A program made the translations under genes and the position numbers. Positions 45,013-54,800 of a DNA stretch of 64,000 nucleotides are shown here, piece by piece (position 1 is the first letter of the stretch; each line of letters begins with the position of its first letter). Below the pieces are notes generated by a model. That model was given only the letters and a program-made list of their open reading frames with translations. It was not told the DNA's origin and did no database searches. Origin of the DNA: Alcaligenaceae bacterium (lineage in GTDB: Bacteria > Pseudomonadota > Gammaproteobacteria > Burkholderiales > Burkholderiaceae_B); the NCBI GenBank assembly GCA_030538235.1, contig JAUNUJ010000001.1, positions 108,978 to 172,977 on the forward strand, in the 5' to 3' direction.

Positions 45013-45627
45013 ATGTTAAAACAAGCTGTGCATAGTAAAAGTAATAAAGCTTTACTTAAATTAATAAGTGTTATAGGTCTGAGTGTGTTGTTAGCCGCTT
45101 GTGCTAGTAATCGCACACCACCATCACAACCTGAAAATCTCTGTGCCATTTTTAGCGAAAAACCGGATTGGCATCGTGCTGCTCTTAAAAGTGAAGAGAA
45201 GTGGCGAGTACCACCACAAATCTTGATGTCGATCATTTATCACGAGTCAGGTTTTAAGCATGACGCCCGTCCACCGAGACGATGGTTTTTGGGTGTTATT
45301 CCTCGGGGTAGGGCGAGCTCAGCCTATGGTTATCCACAGGCTAAAGACGAGGTTTGGAGTGATTATAAGCGCGAGAACAGCTCCTTCGCGAGTCGCTCCA
45401 ATATGGCAGATGCCTTGGATTTTGTAGGATGGTATTCAAATAAATCACAACAGCTTAATGGTGTATCCAAGTGGGATGCCTATCATCTTTATCTGAATTA
45501 CCATGAGGGGTGGGGTGGCTATAGCCGCGGTAGTTATCGCAACAAGGGTTGGTTGTTACGAGTTGCCAGCGCAGTCCAAGAGCGTAGTGAGCGTTATGGG
45601 GCTCAATACGCTCAGTGCAGACCGTAG
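45013..45627 (+). CDS. SLT-domain lipoprotein (putative lytic transglycosylase)
   Basis: Small outer-membrane lipoprotein of 204 residues. N-terminal signal LLKLISVIGLSVLLAAC gives the lipobox LAAC, followed by a short linker. The domain from about 45 resembles a soluble lytic transglycosylase: the catalytic Glu is probably that in PPQILMSIIYHESGFKHDA, with SAYGYPQAKDEVW taking the place of the usual GLMQ motif and LYLNYHEGWGGYSRGSYRNK near the end. ATG 45013 chosen over GTG 45004 because AGG lies 8 bases before it. Catalytic competence cannot be shown from sequence. Confidence 0.85.
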   Translation: MLKQAVHSKSNKALLKLISVIGLSVLLAACASNRTPPSQPENLCAIFSEKPDWHRAALKSEEKWRVPPQILMSIIYHESGFKHDARPPRRWFLGVIPRGRASSAYGYPQAKDEVWSDYKRENSSFASRSNMADALDFVGWYSNKSQQLNGVSKWDAYHLYLNYHEGWGGYSRGSYRNKGWLLRVASAVQERSERYGAQYAQCRP

Positions 45628-45690
45628 CATTTAATGACTGTTAATCTGATGTGGTCTAAGGATTTTTTGAGGTTTGTAGCCGCGCCAGTT

Positions 45691-46473
45691 TTAATCAACT
45701 AAGTTCCATTTGATATCAGCGATTACCGGCGTATGGTCAGAGGGTCTTTCTAGACGACGAGGCGCTTTATCAATCCAGCAAGCTTCACAAAGCGCTTTTA
45801 GTGAGTTGCTTAACAGGATATGGTCAATGCGCAAACCGGCATTGCGTCTGAAGCCCATCATGCGGTAATCCCACCAGGAGAAGCTTTTTTCTTCTTGTTC
45901 AAACAGTCTAAAGGCATCGTGCAGCCCCAAATCGATTAATTCCTGTAGGGCTGATCGCTCCGGAGGCGAGATTAAAATATCACCTTTGTAACCTTCGTGT
46001 ACATCACGATCTTCGGGTGCAATATTAAAGTCACCGGTTAGGATTACATGTTGGTATTTGATCATTTCGTCTTTTAGGAAATTAGTCAGTTCCTTGTACC
46101 AAGCAAGCTTATACTCGTATTTGTCGCTACCTACGGCACTGCCATTAGGGCAATAGACATTAATGACCCGCACAGGACCTTGCCCCGCATCATAAGTAGC
46201 AGCAATCAGGCGTTGTTGTTCATCGTCAAAAAGCGGGTTGTTACGAACCACATCTTTCGCTTCAGTGCGACTAATGATGGCCACACCGTTATACGTTTTC
46301 TGGCCGGACCAACAAGCGGTATAACCGATTTCCTCGAAAGCTGCCAACTCAAAAAACTCATTGTCTTGTTTTAATTCTTGTAAACATAAAAAGTCGACCG
46401 GGTTTTCTTTTAACCAGTCAATCACATGATCTAAACGTACTTTTAACGAATTGACATTCCAGGTGGCAATCAT
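45691..46473 (-). CDS. xthA: Exodeoxyribonuclease III
   Basis: AP endonuclease and 3'-5' exonuclease of base-excision repair (EEP superfamily), 260 residues. Motifs: IATWNVNSLKVRLDHVIDWL, FLCLQELKQD (metal Glu), INVYCPNGSAVGSDKYEYKL, LTGDFNIAPEDRDVH, FSWWDYRMMGFRRNAGLRID and the catalytic SDHTPVIADIKW. It converges on the SLT lipoprotein gene with a 63-bp gap, and diverges from the spermidine-synthase-like gene over 147 bp. Confidence 0.95.
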   Translation of the reverse strand: MIATWNVNSLKVRLDHVIDWLKENPVDFLCLQELKQDNEFFELAAFEEIGYTACWSGQKTYNGVAIISRTEAKDVVRNNPLFDDEQQRLIAATYDAGQGPVRVINVYCPNGSAVGSDKYEYKLAWYKELTNFLKDEMIKYQHVILTGDFNIAPEDRDVHEGYKGDILISPPERSALQELIDLGLHDAFRLFEQEEKSFSWWDYRMMGFRRNAGLRIDHILLSNSLKALCEACWIDKAPRRLERPSDHTPVIADIKWNLVD

Positions 46474-46620
46474 AATTTTTATAAAATAGTGAATTTAAAG
46501 AGCCTATATCTTAACAACCCAAAGAAGTATTTTGCTTAATGTGATGACAGTCGTGCAAATTCTTCATTAATTTTACTAATATATATTCACATATAATTAA
46601 TATTGTTTAAGCTCAAAATA

Positions 46621-47415
46621 ATGATTACAAAACATGCTCCGGACCCTGAGTTTGATGTGCCCATGATGGTTGAGGACGGCGAAGTGCGATATTTGCACTT
46701 TGACAGTCCTTGGGCTCAGGGGGCAATGTCCTTGTCCGACCCCGATTCATTGGTCTTTTTATATACTCGGCAGATGTGTGCTTGGCTGCTTTTTAGCAAG
46801 GCAGATGAGCGCTCGCCCATTGCGCTGCTGGGTCTTGGCGCCGGTGGGCATTTTCGCTATTTACAAAAATACACTAACTCACCAGTGACTGCCGTTGAGT
46901 GGAGTGAATTGGTGATTATGTGCGTAGAAGATCACTTCTATGTCGAAGCAACTGAGCGCTGTCAAATCGTCCGTGCTAATGCTGATAAGTGGGTGCACGA
47001 TCCGGCGGTACAAGGCCAATACACGGTCTTGATGGTGGATCTATATGACTATACGGCTGAAGGACCGGTTTGTAGTTCGAAAAAGTTTTACAAGGGTTGT
47101 GCTAATGTCTTAGGGGAAAACGGGATTGCCACCTTTAATCTTTTTGGGCATCATCCTAGTTTCCCCAAGAATCTCGCAAATATTCGTGCAGCCTTTGGTA
47201 ATCGTGTCATCATGTTCCCTGAAACCGTTGATGGTAACCGCATTGTCATTGCTTTTAAGGGTGATCAAGCTCAGACCTTTAGGCGAGATGAGTTGGAGGC
47301 ACGAGCAAAGCAGGTGCAAGCTATTTATGGTTTGGCGGGCCCGGAGTTTTTGGACATCTTGTTAAAAGAACGGGATAATCAACATATTGTTCAAGGTAAT
47401 AAAATTCTTATCTAG
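46621..47415 (+). CDS. Spermidine synthase-like protein
   Basis: Rossmann-fold protein of 264 residues from ATG 46621 resembling aminopropyltransferases. The glycine-rich nucleotide loop is IALLGLGAGGHFRYLQKY, followed by VTAVEWSELVIMCVEDHFYV (the acidic binding strand), IVRANADKWV and the central VLMVDLYDYTAEGP, where the catalytic-Asp pair of SpeE is replaced by D-L-Y-D-Y. It lacks the N-terminal beta-domain residues of SpeE, so the substrate is uncertain; many such proteins are only SAM-binding relatives. It is followed 36 bases later by an ABC importer gene, implying possible linkage. Start has no good ribosome-binding site. Confidence 0.78.
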   Translation: MITKHAPDPEFDVPMMVEDGEVRYLHFDSPWAQGAMSLSDPDSLVFLYTRQMCAWLLFSKADERSPIALLGLGAGGHFRYLQKYTNSPVTAVEWSELVIMCVEDHFYVEATERCQIVRANADKWVHDPAVQGQYTVLMVDLYDYTAEGPVCSSKKFYKGCANVLGENGIATFNLFGHHPSFPKNLANIRAAFGNRVIMFPETVDGNRIVIAFKGDQAQTFRRDELEARAKQVQAIYGLAGPEFLDILLKERDNQHIVQGNKILI

Positions 47416-47451
47416 TCTGTCTATACTTATTCTCATAAAGGAGATGAATTG

Positions 47452-48432
47452 ATGAGCAGTTTCAATAAAAAATACTTAGGTTTAGCCTTGGGTCTTGCTT
47501 TAAGCTTTGGTGCGGCAGCCCCTACAGCACTTATGGCTGCTGAAAAGTATGTAGCCATTACTTCGATTGTCGAGCATCCGGCATTGGACTCATTTAAAGA
47601 TGGCGTGGTCGAAGCCTTAGCCGGAGAGGGTTTTAAAGAAGGCGATAATTTACGTGTAAAATTCCAAACAGCTCAAGGTAATACCGGTACTGCCGCACAA
47701 ATTGCCCGTCAATATGTGGGTGAAAGTCCGGATGTAATTGTCGCTATTGGTACCCCATCAGCGCAAGCGGTGGTCGCAGCGACTAAGACCATCCCGGTGG
47801 TTTTCGGTGCGGTGACCGATCCGGTGGCTGCTCAATTAGTCAAAGATCGTGGTGCCTCAGGTACCAATGTTACCGGCATGTCTGATGAATTACCGTTAGA
47901 GGCTTCAATCGGTTTAATTAAAAAGACGTTGCCGGATGCCAAGCGAATCGGACTGGTTTATAACCCGGGTGAGGTGAACTCTAAAATCGTAGTGGATCAG
48001 CTAAAAGAGTTAATGCCCGAGCATGGTTTAACTCTGGTTGAAGCGGCTGCGCCGCGCACGGTTGATGTCAGTTCAGCGGCCCGTAGTTTAGTCGGTAAAA
48101 TAGATATGATTCTCTCTACTACTGATAATAATGTGATCGCTACCTATGAGTCACTGACTAAAGTGTCGATCGACTCCAAATTGCCTTTAATTGCTTCGGA
48201 TACCGATAGTGTGGCGCGTGGCGCAATTGCCGCTTTGGGCGTGAATTACAAGCAGTTAGGTGTGCAGGCGGGGCAGATGGTCGCGCGTATTTTAAATGGT
48301 GAGCAGCCGGGCGATATCAGTTGGGAAACTTCCAATGAACTGGCCATTCATTTAAATAAAAAAATGGCCGATCAAATCGGTATTGAATTTAGCGAGGAAT
48401 TATTAAATTCAGCTGAAAAAGTGATTGAGTAA
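47452..48432 (+). CDS. ABC transporter substrate-binding protein (TrpX-like, ABC_sub_bind family)
   Basis: Periplasmic binding protein of 326 residues of the family that includes streptococcal TrpX. Signal peptide (MSSFNKKYLGLALGLALSFG, cleavage near MAA|EKY). Family core: VAITSIVEHPALDSFKDGVV, GNTGTAAQIARQYVGESPDV, then VIVAIGTPSAQAVVAATKTI and VVFGAVTDPVAAQLV, with RIGLVYNPGEVNS. A strong AAAGGAGAT lies before ATG 47452. Genes for the membrane and ATPase partners follow after a 120-bp gap holding a terminator. Ligand could be an aromatic amino acid as for TrpX, but this is unproven. Confidence 0.92.
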   Translation: MSSFNKKYLGLALGLALSFGAAAPTALMAAEKYVAITSIVEHPALDSFKDGVVEALAGEGFKEGDNLRVKFQTAQGNTGTAAQIARQYVGESPDVIVAIGTPSAQAVVAATKTIPVVFGAVTDPVAAQLVKDRGASGTNVTGMSDELPLEASIGLIKKTLPDAKRIGLVYNPGEVNSKIVVDQLKELMPEHGLTLVEAAAPRTVDVSSAARSLVGKIDMILSTTDNNVIATYESLTKVSIDSKLPLIASDTDSVARGAIAALGVNYKQLGVQAGQMVARILNGEQPGDISWETSNELAIHLNKKMADQIGIEFSEELLNSAEKVIE

Positions 48433-48452
48433 GTTACAACTGGCTATAATTT

Positions 48453-48516
48453 AAACGCTGAGTTGGTCGTTGGTGCCTAGTCACCTAAAGATCAGCTTAG
48501 CGTTTATTGTTTTTTG
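48453..48516 (+). terminator. Terminator or attenuator between binding protein and permease of the TrpX-like importer
   Basis: AAACGCT plus G-AG (48453-48462) pairs with CT-T-AGCGTTT (48496-48505), about 33 bases of loop, followed by T-rich sequence. The long loop makes it weaker than the TAXI terminator, but it has the same position in the operon. Confidence 0.6.
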
Positions 48517-48552
48517 TGACCTCAGGATTGCTTGTTTAGGTGTTTTTAATTC

Positions 48553-49446
48553 ATGTCCTTTTTAGCCTCTTTAGGCGCGCTGGAGCTTGGTTTTATCTAT
48601 AGCCTTGTTGCTCTGGGCGTTTTTATTTCATTTAGAATTCTTCGTTTCCCCGATTTAACGGTCGACGGAACCTTTGCCACCGGCGGTGCCGTTGCTGCAC
48701 TGATGATTAGTCAGGGTTACGATCCCTTTTTAGCCTCGTTTTGTGCGGCTTTAGCCGGTGCCTTTGCCGGTTCAATTACCGGTTGGTTAAATACGAAACT
48801 GGGAATTATGGATTTATTGGCCAGTATTTTGATGATGACTGCCTTGTACTCCATCAATTTACGTATTATGGGTGGTCCCAATATCCCCCTTATTTTTAAT
48901 GACACGGTATTTACAGTGACCTTACCGTCCATCATGGGTGACCATATCTGGCGACCTGTGCTGCTTGGCATTATTGTGCTTTCGGTTTGGCTATTATCTA
49001 ATTTATATTTCTCCACTCGCTCCGGTTTAGCCATGCGTGCTACCGGTGCTAATTTGCGTATGGCGCGTTCGCAGGGTGTTGCTACCGATCGTTCGGTGAT
49101 TGGTGGTATGGCTTTATCTAATGGCATGGTCGCTCTGGGTGGGGCGTTATTTGCGCAGTCTCAGGGCGGTGCGGATATTTCTATGGGTATCGGTACCATC
49201 GTGATTGGTCTGGCCGCTGTAATTTTAGGTCAAAGCGTGATTCACGCGCGTCGTTTTGTGCTGATTCTACTCTCGGTGATTTTCGGTGCGATCATTTACC
49301 GTTTCTTTATTGCTTTAGCACTAAATAGTGATTTTATCGGCTTAAAAGCACAAGACTTGAATTTAGTCACTGCTTTATTAGTGACCATTGCATTGATCTT
49401 ACCTAAGCTTAAAAAATTGATTCAGAAGCGAGAGCGCGATGCTTGA
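48553..49446 (+). CDS. ABC transporter permease (TrpY-like, LivH-family)
   Basis: Membrane component of the TrpX-like importer, 297 residues, about eight helices. It belongs to the BPD_transp_2 (LivH-type) family: FRILRFPDLTVDGTFATGGA, LASILMMTALYSINLRIMGG, and the loop ATGANLRMARSQGVATDR that couples to the ATPase. The stop codon overlaps the start of the ATPase gene by 8 bases. Confidence 0.92.
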   Translation: MSFLASLGALELGFIYSLVALGVFISFRILRFPDLTVDGTFATGGAVAALMISQGYDPFLASFCAALAGAFAGSITGWLNTKLGIMDLLASILMMTALYSINLRIMGGPNIPLIFNDTVFTVTLPSIMGDHIWRPVLLGIIVLSVWLLSNLYFSTRSGLAMRATGANLRMARSQGVATDRSVIGGMALSNGMVALGGALFAQSQGGADISMGIGTIVIGLAAVILGQSVIHARRFVLILLSVIFGAIIYRFFIALALNSDFIGLKAQDLNLVTALLVTIALILPKLKKLIQKRERDA

Positions 49447-50233
49447 TATTAAAAATATTCATATCACTTTTAATCACAATACGCCGATAGAAACTAAGGC
49501 TTTACGTGGCGCCTCATTAACCATCGCTGAGGGTCAGTTCGTTTCTGTGATTGGCTCTAATGGTGCCGGTAAGAGTACCTTATTAAATGCCGTCGCCGGG
49601 GAGGCTAGGGTGGATCGAGGGCAGATTCTGGTTAATAAACAGGATGTGACTCGGCTGCCGGTCTGGGATCGTGCCAAGGATGTCGCACGAGTTTTTCAGG
49701 ACCCGATGGCCGGCACTTGCGAGGATTTAACCATCGAAGAAAATCTCGCTTTAGCCTATAGTCGTGGTCAGAAGCGTGGGCTGAGATTGGCAATTAAGCC
49801 CGAAATGCGTGAATTTTTTCAAGAGCGTTTAGCCATCTTGGGTTTGGGTCTGGAGCGTCGTCTAAGCGACCGTATTGGTTTATTGTCCGGCGGTCAACGT
49901 CAAGCTGTTAGTTTATTAATGGCTACTTTACAACCTAGCAAGATTTTATTATTAGATGAACACACAGCAGCCTTAGATCCTCGTATTGCCGCGTTTATAT
50001 TAGAGTTGACCGAGAAAATTGTTCAGGAACAGGGTCTAACTACCATGATGGTCACGCATAGTATGAAGCAGGCCTTGGAGTATGGTGAACGCACGGTGAT
50101 GTTGCATCAGGGTAAGATAGTTCTTGATGTCAGCGGTGAGGAGCGGAGTCGCATGGGGGTCACGGATTTGCTGCAGATGTTCGAGCGAGTTCGTGGTGAA
50201 GAGGTTGAGGATGACGCCTTATTGTTAGACTGA
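49439..50233 (+). CDS. ABC transporter ATP-binding protein (TrpZ-like)
   Basis: Cytoplasmic ATPase of the TrpX-like importer, 264 residues. Walker A VIGSNGAGKSTLLNAV, Q-loop in RVFQDPMAG, signature LLSGGQRQAVSLLMA, Walker B ILLLDEHTAALDP (the usual Glu is Glu in DEHT), switch His in MVTHSMKQALEYG. The DEHTAALDP form is typical of this small family. Overlaps the permease gene by 8 bases. Nothing follows for about 357 bp. Confidence 0.94.
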   Translation: MLDIKNIHITFNHNTPIETKALRGASLTIAEGQFVSVIGSNGAGKSTLLNAVAGEARVDRGQILVNKQDVTRLPVWDRAKDVARVFQDPMAGTCEDLTIEENLALAYSRGQKRGLRLAIKPEMREFFQERLAILGLGLERRLSDRIGLLSGGQRQAVSLLMATLQPSKILLLDEHTAALDPRIAAFILELTEKIVQEQGLTTMMVTHSMKQALEYGERTVMLHQGKIVLDVSGEERSRMGVTDLLQMFERVRGEEVEDDALLLD

Positions 50234-50311
50234 TATGGGTGTTTTTTTCTGTTTTTTCAGGTACAGAGTTTGTTTTTTTAGGCATTAATAGCCTTAGTGA
50301 TTTGCAGGAAT

Positions 50312-50344
50312 TGATTGCCTAGGCAATCAGTTTTAATGTATAAT
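50312..50344 (+). promoter_or_regulatory. Promoter overlapped by an 18-bp palindrome upstream of the RND operon
   Basis: The perfect palindrome TGATTGCCTAGGCAATCA (50312-50329) overlaps a possible -35 TTGCCT (50315-50320); a consensus -10 TATAAT lies at 50339-50344 with 18 bases between. The same sequence can fold as a 7-bp hairpin with loop CTAG and a following T-run, so a terminator of the upstream importer is the alternative. Confidence 0.6.
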
Positions 50345-50433
50345 ATTCAGTCGTTATCCTCAAAATACCGTGAGTTTTCACTTTTTTTGAGTAAAAGATT
50401 TTTAATATATAGTTATGCTGATACAAATTCTCA

Positions 50434-50465
50434 GACGATAAAAAGTAGTTTTTATCGTCCTTTTG
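50434..50465 (+). terminator. Hairpin terminator/attenuator in the RND operon leader
   Basis: GACGATAAAAA (50434-50444) pairs exactly with TTTTTATCGTC (50449-50459) around the tetraloop GTAG and is followed by CTTTT. It lies downstream of the promoter at 50312-50344 and 126 bases before the first RND gene. Confidence 0.75.
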
Positions 50466-50590
50466 TAATTTAATTACAGTGTATGTCATCACATTTCGTT
50501 TTAATTGTTCTTACCATCCTTGGTGCTCACGATGCCATTGACGCATTGAACTGGCGAGCTGATGAGGTATAGATACTAAATAGGTTATCC

Positions 50591-51823
50591 ATGAAGAAAA
50601 ATCAACATGCCACACGTGGCCTTATGGTGGCATTAGGGTTCACCGCATTATTGACCTTGGGTGCTTGTTCGCAAGAGACCGGGGAGCAACAGGCACCCCC
50701 GCCGATGGCGGTGACAGTGGTTGAGGCTAAAGCTGAATCAGCCAAGCTTTATAGCACTTTAGCCGGTCGAGTCAATGCACTAAAAGACGCACAAATCTTA
50801 GCGCGAGTGACTGGCAATATTGAATCCATCGAGTTTGAGCAGGGTAGCCAAGTCAGTGCCGGTCAAATTTTATTCAAGATCGATCCTAAGCCCTACCAAG
50901 CTGCTTATAACCAGGCCGCTGCGGGTTTGAAGCAAGCCCAAGCCACCGCACAGAGTGCTAATTCTTTAGCCAGACGTTATCGTGGTCTGGTGGATTCTTC
51001 TGCGATTAGCCGTCAAGAATATGATAACGCCGTCGCCCAATCAGGTCTGGCTAATGCCTCTGTTGAGCAGGCCAGAGCAGCTCTGGAAAATGCCGATATT
51101 CGATTAGGTTATACCGATGTGATATCCCCAATTGACGGCATCGTCGGCCGTGCTCTAGTCACTGAAGGCGCTCTGGTCAGCGAGGCCAGTGGCAGCCCAT
51201 TGGCTTTGGTCCAACAACTGGATCGGGTCTATGTTGACTTTAATCAGACGGTAAACGAGTTAAGTCAATTACGCCGTGATCTTGATGCCGGTCATATTAA
51301 AACGCTAGGCGAAGGTGTTGCTGAGGTTGAATTATTACTTGATGATGGCAGTATTTATTCTGAAACCGGTGAGCTACTGTTTACCGGAGTGACTGTTAAT
51401 CCAGGTACCGGTCAAGTTCAGTTGCGTGCAACTTTCCCCAATCCGGATCAACATTTATTGCCCGGTATGTACGTTCAGGTGCGTTTAGCACGCGCCGCTG
51501 TGGATGATGCGATTTTTGTACCTAATCAGGCGATTCAACGCACGTCTGAGGGTGGCAATAAAATTATGATAGTCGATGAGGAGAATATCGTACGTGATAG
51601 CCCAGTTGTCTTAGGTCAGGAGTTTGGCGGACGGACTCATGTGTTAAGCGGTGTAGAAATCGGTGATAAAGTGATTACTGAGGGCTTTACAAAAATTCGT
51701 GCCGGTCAACCGGTCAGACCTCAACCCAAAGGTGGTCCTCAGGAAGCACAAAAGCCGGCCGATGCACCGTCAGAACAGGCTGAGCAAGGTGGCGAGGTTG
51801 AACAGCCCGCTGCTGCGCAGTAG
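50591..51823 (+). CDS. RND efflux periplasmic adaptor (AcrA/MexA family)
   Basis: Membrane fusion lipoprotein of a tripartite drug-efflux pump, 410 residues. Lipobox in LLTLGACSQE. Barrel-sandwich/lipoyl halves: ARVTGNIESIEFEQGSQVSA and YTDVISPIDGIVGRALVTEG; the alpha-hairpin between them (about 100-165, Ala/Gln-rich) contacts the outer-membrane channel. The last about 35 residues are a Pro/Gln/Glu-rich tail. Twelve bases separate it from the pump gene. Start ATG has a modest AGG 7 bases upstream. Confidence 0.95.
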   Translation: MKKNQHATRGLMVALGFTALLTLGACSQETGEQQAPPPMAVTVVEAKAESAKLYSTLAGRVNALKDAQILARVTGNIESIEFEQGSQVSAGQILFKIDPKPYQAAYNQAAAGLKQAQATAQSANSLARRYRGLVDSSAISRQEYDNAVAQSGLANASVEQARAALENADIRLGYTDVISPIDGIVGRALVTEGALVSEASGSPLALVQQLDRVYVDFNQTVNELSQLRRDLDAGHIKTLGEGVAEVELLLDDGSIYSETGELLFTGVTVNPGTGQVQLRATFPNPDQHLLPGMYVQVRLARAAVDDAIFVPNQAIQRTSEGGNKIMIVDEENIVRDSPVVLGQEFGGRTHVLSGVEIGDKVITEGFTKIRAGQPVRPQPKGGPQEAQKPADAPSEQAEQGGEVEQPAAAQ

Positions 51824-51834
51824 GAGCTTGATTA

Positions 51835-54800
51835 ATGTCTAATTTCTTTATACATCGCCCAATTTTTGCTTGGGTGCTGGCGATACTGGTGTCCTTTGCC
51901 GGTTTGCTGGCTATCCCCAGTATGCCGGTAGAGCAGTATCCCGATGTGGCACCACCCGCTATTACCATTAGTGCGACTTACCCCGGTGCCTCTGCCGAAG
52001 AGGTGTCGCGTTCGGTTGTTAGCTTGATTGAGGACGAGTTAAACGGGGCTGATGGTCTACTTTATTATTCATCTACTGCCGATGCCGGTGGTAGAGCCAA
52101 TATTGTGGTGACATTTGAACCAGGAACTGACCATGACTTAGCTCAGGTCGACGTGCAAAACCGTGTCTCTAACATTCAGTCCTCTTTGCCGCAAGCAGTA
52201 TTAGAACAGGGGGTGCGTTACTCCAAGGGTTTAACCAGTTTCTTAATGATTGTCTCAATGTATTCCGAGAATCCGGACATTGATGCTGCTAGTGTGGCTG
52301 ATTACGTAAGCCGTAATATCAAGAACAATATTTCTCGTCTAGATGGGGTGGGTAACTTCCAGTTATTCGCTGCACCACGAGCGATGCGTATCTGGGTTGA
52401 TCCTGAAAAATTGACCGGTTATGGTTTAACAATGACCGATGTTAATTATGCCCTACGATCGCAAAATATCCCTATCCCTGCGGGTATTTTAGGTGCACCG
52501 CCGGCCGAAGCCGATTTGACTACGACTGCCATCACTTCCGTTAATGGTGAGTTTACTAACGTCGAGGAGTTTAATAATGCCGTCTTGCGTGCTAATCCGG
52601 ACGGCTCTTTAGTCCGTGTCCAAGATGTGGCTCGCGTTGAAATTGGTTCAAGCTCTTATAACTTTGGCGGTAAGCTGGATGGTAGACCAGTTGCTACTTT
52701 TGCTATTAACCTGGCAGCCGGCGCCAACGCGCTGAAAACCGCATCTCTGGTTCGTGCTGAGATGGAGGAGTTATCACAGTATTTCCCCGATGGTATCAGT
52801 TTTGCCATTCCTTACGATACGGCGCCCTATGTTAAAGAGTCGATCCTTAAAGTCTTTTACACGTTGATAGAAGCCGTAGTTCTGGTCTTTATCGTGATGT
52901 TCTTGTTTCTGCAAAACGTCCGCTACACGATTATTCCGGCCTTGGTGGTACCGATTGCCTTATTGGGAACACTCGCTGTACTCTGGGCGATGGGGATGTC
53001 GGTCAATACCATGACGATGTTCGCCATGGTGCTTTCCATCGGGATTCTGGTGGATGACGCCATCGTGGTGGTGGAGAACGTCGAGCGGATTATGATGGAA
53101 GAAAGGATTCCACCGCTCCAGGCAACCATTAAAGCCATGCCACAGATTGGTGGTGCGATTGTCGGTATTACCCTTGTCTTAGTGACGGTGTTCTTCCCAT
53201 TAGCCTTTATGACTGGCTCGTCGGGTGTTATTTACCGTCAGTTTGCGGTGGCAATGGCGGTTTCTATTGCGTTCTCAGGTTTCTTTGCCTTGACCTTTAC
53301 GCCAGCTCTTTGCGCGACTTTCTTAAAACCGATTACGGTTGGTTCGCACGAACGTCGCGGTTTCTTTGGTTGGTTTAACCGCAATTTTGATCGCTTGACC
53401 GAAGGCTACACCACTTGGGTTGCCAGAATCGTTAAGCGCGGTGGGCGCATGATGTTTATTTATCTGGCGCTGACCATTGGTGCTTTGTGGTTCTTCGTGC
53501 GTATGCCAACGTCATTCATGCCTGATGAAGACCAAGGGGTGGTAATTACTAACGTGGAGTTAGCTTCCGGGGTTTCTGCAGCACGTACTGAAGCGGCCTT
53601 AGATGCGGCGCGTGCTTTCTTTGAAAAAGAAGAGGCTGTTAAGCACGTGGTTACGATTCGCGGTTTCAGTTTCAACGGGACGGGTATTAACGCAGGTATT
53701 ATTTTTACGCCACTCAAAGACTTTAGTGAGCGTACAGCCACGGCTCAGGAAATTGTCGGCCGAGCTAGAGGTGCTTTATTTTTTGGGGTGCCTGATGCAA
53801 CAATGTTCAGTGTGATGCCACCGCCTATTCCTTCTTTAGGTAATGCCTCGGGTTTTGATATGTACTTACAAGACCGTGGAACCTTAGGAGTTAATGAATT
53901 ACGAGCACAAGCGGAGCAACTAGTGGCATTAGCCTCGGAAAACCCGAAATTGGCTAATGTCCGTATTGCCAGTTTAGGGGCAGGTCCGTCATTACAAATT
54001 AAACTGGATCGGGCTAAGGCCATGACCTTCGGGGTGAATTTCTCTGAATTAGCTCAGGTAATTTCGACCGCCACGGGTGGTGCTTATTTAGGCAAATTCC
54101 CTAATATGGGGCGGATGCAGGATATTTGGGTTCAAGCAGATAATCCTTATCGACGTTCGCCGGATGATATCTTGCGTCTGAATGTACGCAATCTGGGTGG
54201 TGAGTTAGTGGAGTTGTCGAATTTTGTCGATGTGCGCTGGAGTCGTTCACAAAGTTTGGTGCAGCGCTATAACAGTTATTTCGCCGTCAATATCGGTGGT
54301 GCAGCAGCCCCCGGCATTGCGAACGGTGAAGCGATGGCCGAGATGGAGCGTTTAATTCAAGAGCATCTATCAGCCGATGTGGGTTTCGAATGGACCGGTT
54401 TGTCTTTCCAGGAGATACAGGCAGGCAATCAGGGAGCGATTCTTATGATTCTTTCCTTGTTTGTGGTCTTCCTAGTGTTAGCGGCCTTATACGAAAGTTG
54501 GAGTATTCCATTATCGGCTGTTCTGATTGTGCCTCTCGGGGTATTAGGCTCGGTGGCTTTTGCTTATATCTTTAATCTATCCAATGATATTTATTTCCAG
54601 GTGGGCGTGGTCACAGTTATCGGTTTGGCAACAAAAAATGCGATTCTGATTGTGGAGTTCGCTAAAGATGCGGTGGCCATAGGTCAGCCATTATTCCAAT
54701 CAACAGTCCGTGCGGCGCGTTTACGTTTACGTCCTATTTTAATGACCTCATTTGCCTTTATTTTGGGTGTGACGCCATTGATGATGGCAGCTGGTGCCGG

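Noticed and set aside
48717..49127. A 136-codon minus-strand frame inside the TrpY-like permease gene
   Set aside because: Antisense shadow of a clear membrane protein; no start signal and no domain.
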